Assembly: GCF_001293395.1 (NCBI RefSeq)
Contig: NW_015438358.1
Location: forward strand, 253,095 to 317,094
From: Leptomonas pyrrhocoris
Taxonomy: Eukaryota; Euglenozoa; Kinetoplastea; Trypanosomatida; Trypanosomatidae
Direction: 5' to 3'
Length of the DNA stretch: 64,000 nucleotides
Below, piece by piece: positions 61,401 through 64,000 of the stretch. The translations under genes were made by a program, and so were the position numbers. The notes below the pieces were generated by a model that saw nothing but the letters and a program-made list of their open reading frames with translations, was not told where the DNA came from and made no database searches. Each line of letters opens with the position of its first letter. Positions within the stretch are counted from its first letter, which is position 1.

Positions 61401-62812
61401 TTATTATTGTTATTATCTGAGTGTAAATCTGCGAAGTGTTTACGTTGTTCTTACGATTTAACCTAATTCTATTTAATAGCCTACTATCTGAATTCGCTAG
61501 CCGTCGTTGTGTATGTGTTTGCGTGTGTACGGTGTGTGGCCTAGTGAGGTTTAAAACCAGCTGAATCTACTATTACCGTGATTACTAGGACGTTTGTGTG
61601 TGTGCCTGGCTCGTGCGTCATCGTTGTCGGCGACACAGCATCACTACTGGTTTCGTAAGCCCTTCATATATATATATATATTAATATTTTTTGTTGCTGC
61701 TCTCAGCCTTCCCTTGCCTACATTTATCTCCACTATATACACCTATATTCCCTTCACGCAAACACTCGTCTTTTACCGCATTGGCTACGACAGAGAGACG
61801 GAAAGAAACAGAGAGACAAGTGTTGTATCGGTTCTGTTGTCTGAACTGATTTCGGTTATATATATATATTGTTGTGTCGTGCGCTTCCGTCTTTTTGTTT
61901 GTGTGTGTGTGTGTGTGGCTGTGCGCATCTACAACACTGTCCCGTAATCTCTGCTTACCATAACGTTGCAGTTGCGAACGTCTGACCCGAATGTCCGCTC
62001 TCCCGCACATCCAAAAGGAGTTCCGCAACCTCACGAGGGACCCGCCGGCGGGCTTCCGAGTGGAGCTGAAGGACAACAGTTTCTTCACCTGGACCGTGTG
62101 GTTCACCGGGCCGGAGGGCACGCCCTACGCCGGTGGCCAGTACAAGGCATGCATGACCTTCCCAAAGGAGTTCCCCATGGAGCCGCCAACCTTCCGCGTG
62201 CTGTCGTCTTTTTGGCACCCCAACGTGTACCCGGATGGCCGGGTGTGCATCTCCATCCTGCACCCCCCGGGCGTGGATGAGATGAACTCTGAGGAGACCG
62301 CCATGATGCGCTGGACGCCTGTCCAGACAATCCGATCCGTGCTGCTCTCCATCGTATCGCTCTGGAGCGATCCCGACCCGAAGGACGCCGGTGCGCCGGC
62401 GAACGTCGATGCCCTGGTGCAGTACCGCAACAGCCGTCCCGAGTTTGATGCGCGGTGCAGGGAGCTCGCGGCAAAGTCGCTGACTGAACTGCCGCCGGAC
62501 TTCGAGGCACCCTCGATGGAGGAGCGGGTGGAGGTGACGAAGGCGCCGGGGAACACCTTCGACTACCTGGCCTCCGACGATGACGAGTTGGATGACGACG
62601 TTGACGACGACTTCGACGACTTCAACGCGCCCCCCGCACCGCCGTCTGCGACCAGCGGGTCTGCTGATCCCGCCAAGAAGTACGACGAGGAGCTGCGGCA
62701 GCTTCGCGCAATGAATGTGGGCGAGGGCAAGAGCGATGCGGAGTTGCTGAATCTGTTAGTAAAGTATCGCGGTGAGCTGGCGAGTGTGATAGGTGATTTG
62801 TGCTGAAGTGTC

Positions 62813-62845
<33 letters not shown>

Positions 62846-64000
62846 GTTATTGTTTTAAATCCAGAGTCTCTACTGTTATTTTGGTTGAGTGTATCTGTGT
62901 ACATTCTTCATGCAGCATCGCTTTGCGCTATGCAGCCTTGTTCAAGCCTTTCTTTTTCTTCTCATTTCTGGTGCGTTCTCAGCTGCGCATCTTTCTATTC
63001 GTATGTATACCATTCTTCGTTTTAAATTGCTTCTGACTGTTTTCTTTCTCTTTTTTTTTTCGCCAATGATCAGTGATTGTTCCACAACGCTTTGTTCTGT
63101 AATATCAAATCCGTTTCGACTCCATCTCCGCTCTTACTCACGTTTGCGTCGTGTTCTTTACCTTTTTTTTTTGAAGGAGGAGCTTCATTGTGGTGTCTTT
63201 CATAGGCATTCTTGAGCAATAATATATAATGAAACGAAGGTCTATGTGTGTTTTGGCTTCCGTTCCACGGACAGTTTTTGTTTCTGTCATGTTTTTGGTG
63301 CGTTGCGATGTGCCTTCAGTGGAGGAGGTGTGCGTGTCCGTTTTCGACGCTTCTGTGCAAACGGGTCTCCGATGAGGAATCGGAGAAAGTAAAAAAAAGT
63401 ATAACGACCTGACCGAAGATGGCTGTGCTAGAGAGGGGGAAACAATGATGGAGCCCCCGTTTTTTTCTTCTGCGAAGGAGGTTTCTTTCGCATCCAGTCT
63501 TGAGAGCGTCTCGAATAAGCCTCTAACCGAAACGGTCTATTTCGTACAGTATTCGATGCGTACTGTTTTGTTCTTTGACTGCTGAACGTCAGTGCGTGGC
63601 AGGGCTGAGAGTTTTGAAGTGGACAGACCGAAAAACACTATTTCATCTTGTTGCGTTGTTTGCAAAAAAAAAATAATTCAGTTGTGAACACCGCTCGTTA
63701 TGTTCAGTCGCAGCGGCTGCTGTCCTCTCTTTCACACTTCGTCACTTCGCGTGCATCCTCAATTTTTGTTTCTTGCTTCCTTTCTTCTTCCTAACCACAA
63801 CGCGTCTCCCTTATCTCGTCGTCAAGTGTTGGCTCTTGCAATCAGTTTTTTTTCTCCCCATCCTCTTCAAGAGCTGCCGTTGCTTTTCTTCCGTGAATAT
63901 ATTGGAACCCTTCAAAGCACGCGCCGTTCTTCATGCCGGCCAAAGCGGTTCCACCCAACACGCGTAGCAAGTCCCCGGGCTCCGCGTCCTCGCATGTCTG

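Overview
The window looks like part of a trypanosomatid (kinetoplastid) nuclear chromosome. All the genes I can support lie on the + strand, none shows an intron, and they are separated by long T-rich, microsatellite-rich spacers. Pyrimidine tracts followed by AG sit upstream of the start codons, as expected for spliced-leader trans-splicing. Coding DNA is GC-rich with strong G/C preference at third positions, while spacers are AT-rich. This fits a single polycistronic transcription unit with no strand switch. I cannot name the genus. All product calls were made by eye from motifs and are not database-confirmed.

Layout. 1-2.0 kb: a protein kinase cut by the left edge. 2.0-7.0 kb: gene-free spacer. 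7.0-7.9 kb: PHO80-type cyclin. 10.6-12.0 kb: dysferlin-domain (DysF) protein. 13.6-15.2 and 19.8-21.8 kb: two PTB-like multi-RRM RNA-binding proteins, separated by a 4.6 kb spacer holding an assembly gap inside a TA microsatellite. 22.3-24.1 kb: TFIIE-alpha-like winged-helix/zinc-ribbon protein. 24.8-28.9 kb: large divergent RasGAP-like protein that seems to lack both catalytic arginines. 30.0-31.5 kb: cytosolic phenylalanyl-tRNA synthetase alpha. 32.7-33.2 kb: ribosomal protein eL20 (L18a). 34.3-35.5 kb: ethanolamine-phosphate cytidylyltransferase. 36.3-37.8 kb: mannitol 2-dehydrogenase family enzyme. 39.1-40.0 kb: unknown coiled-coil protein. 40.8-42.0 kb: protein phosphatase methylesterase 1. 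43.2-46.0 kb: V-ATPase subunit a. 47.2-47.6 kb: small unknown acidic protein. 50.4-52.5 kb: membrane-anchored GMC oxidoreductase. 53.3-56.5 kb: CLASP-like TOG/HEAT protein. 57.0-59.8 kb: Tudor staphylococcal nuclease (TSN). 62.0-62.8 kb: Cdc34-like E2 enzyme. 63.9 kb to the end: the first codons of a probable further gene.

The neighbours do not form one pathway, which is normal for trypanosomatid arrays. Several do bear on gene expression: TFIIE-alpha, two PTB-like proteins, TSN, PheRS and eL20. The items most worth follow-up are the RasGAP-like protein without its arginines, the soluble DysF protein, the polyol dehydrogenase with a possible glycosomal C-terminus, the anchored GMC oxidoreductase and the TFIIE-alpha candidate. 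I found no convincing tRNA, snoRNA, transposon, CRISPR array or viral remnant, and no minus-strand gene. The long minus-strand open frames are shadows of GC3-rich genes.
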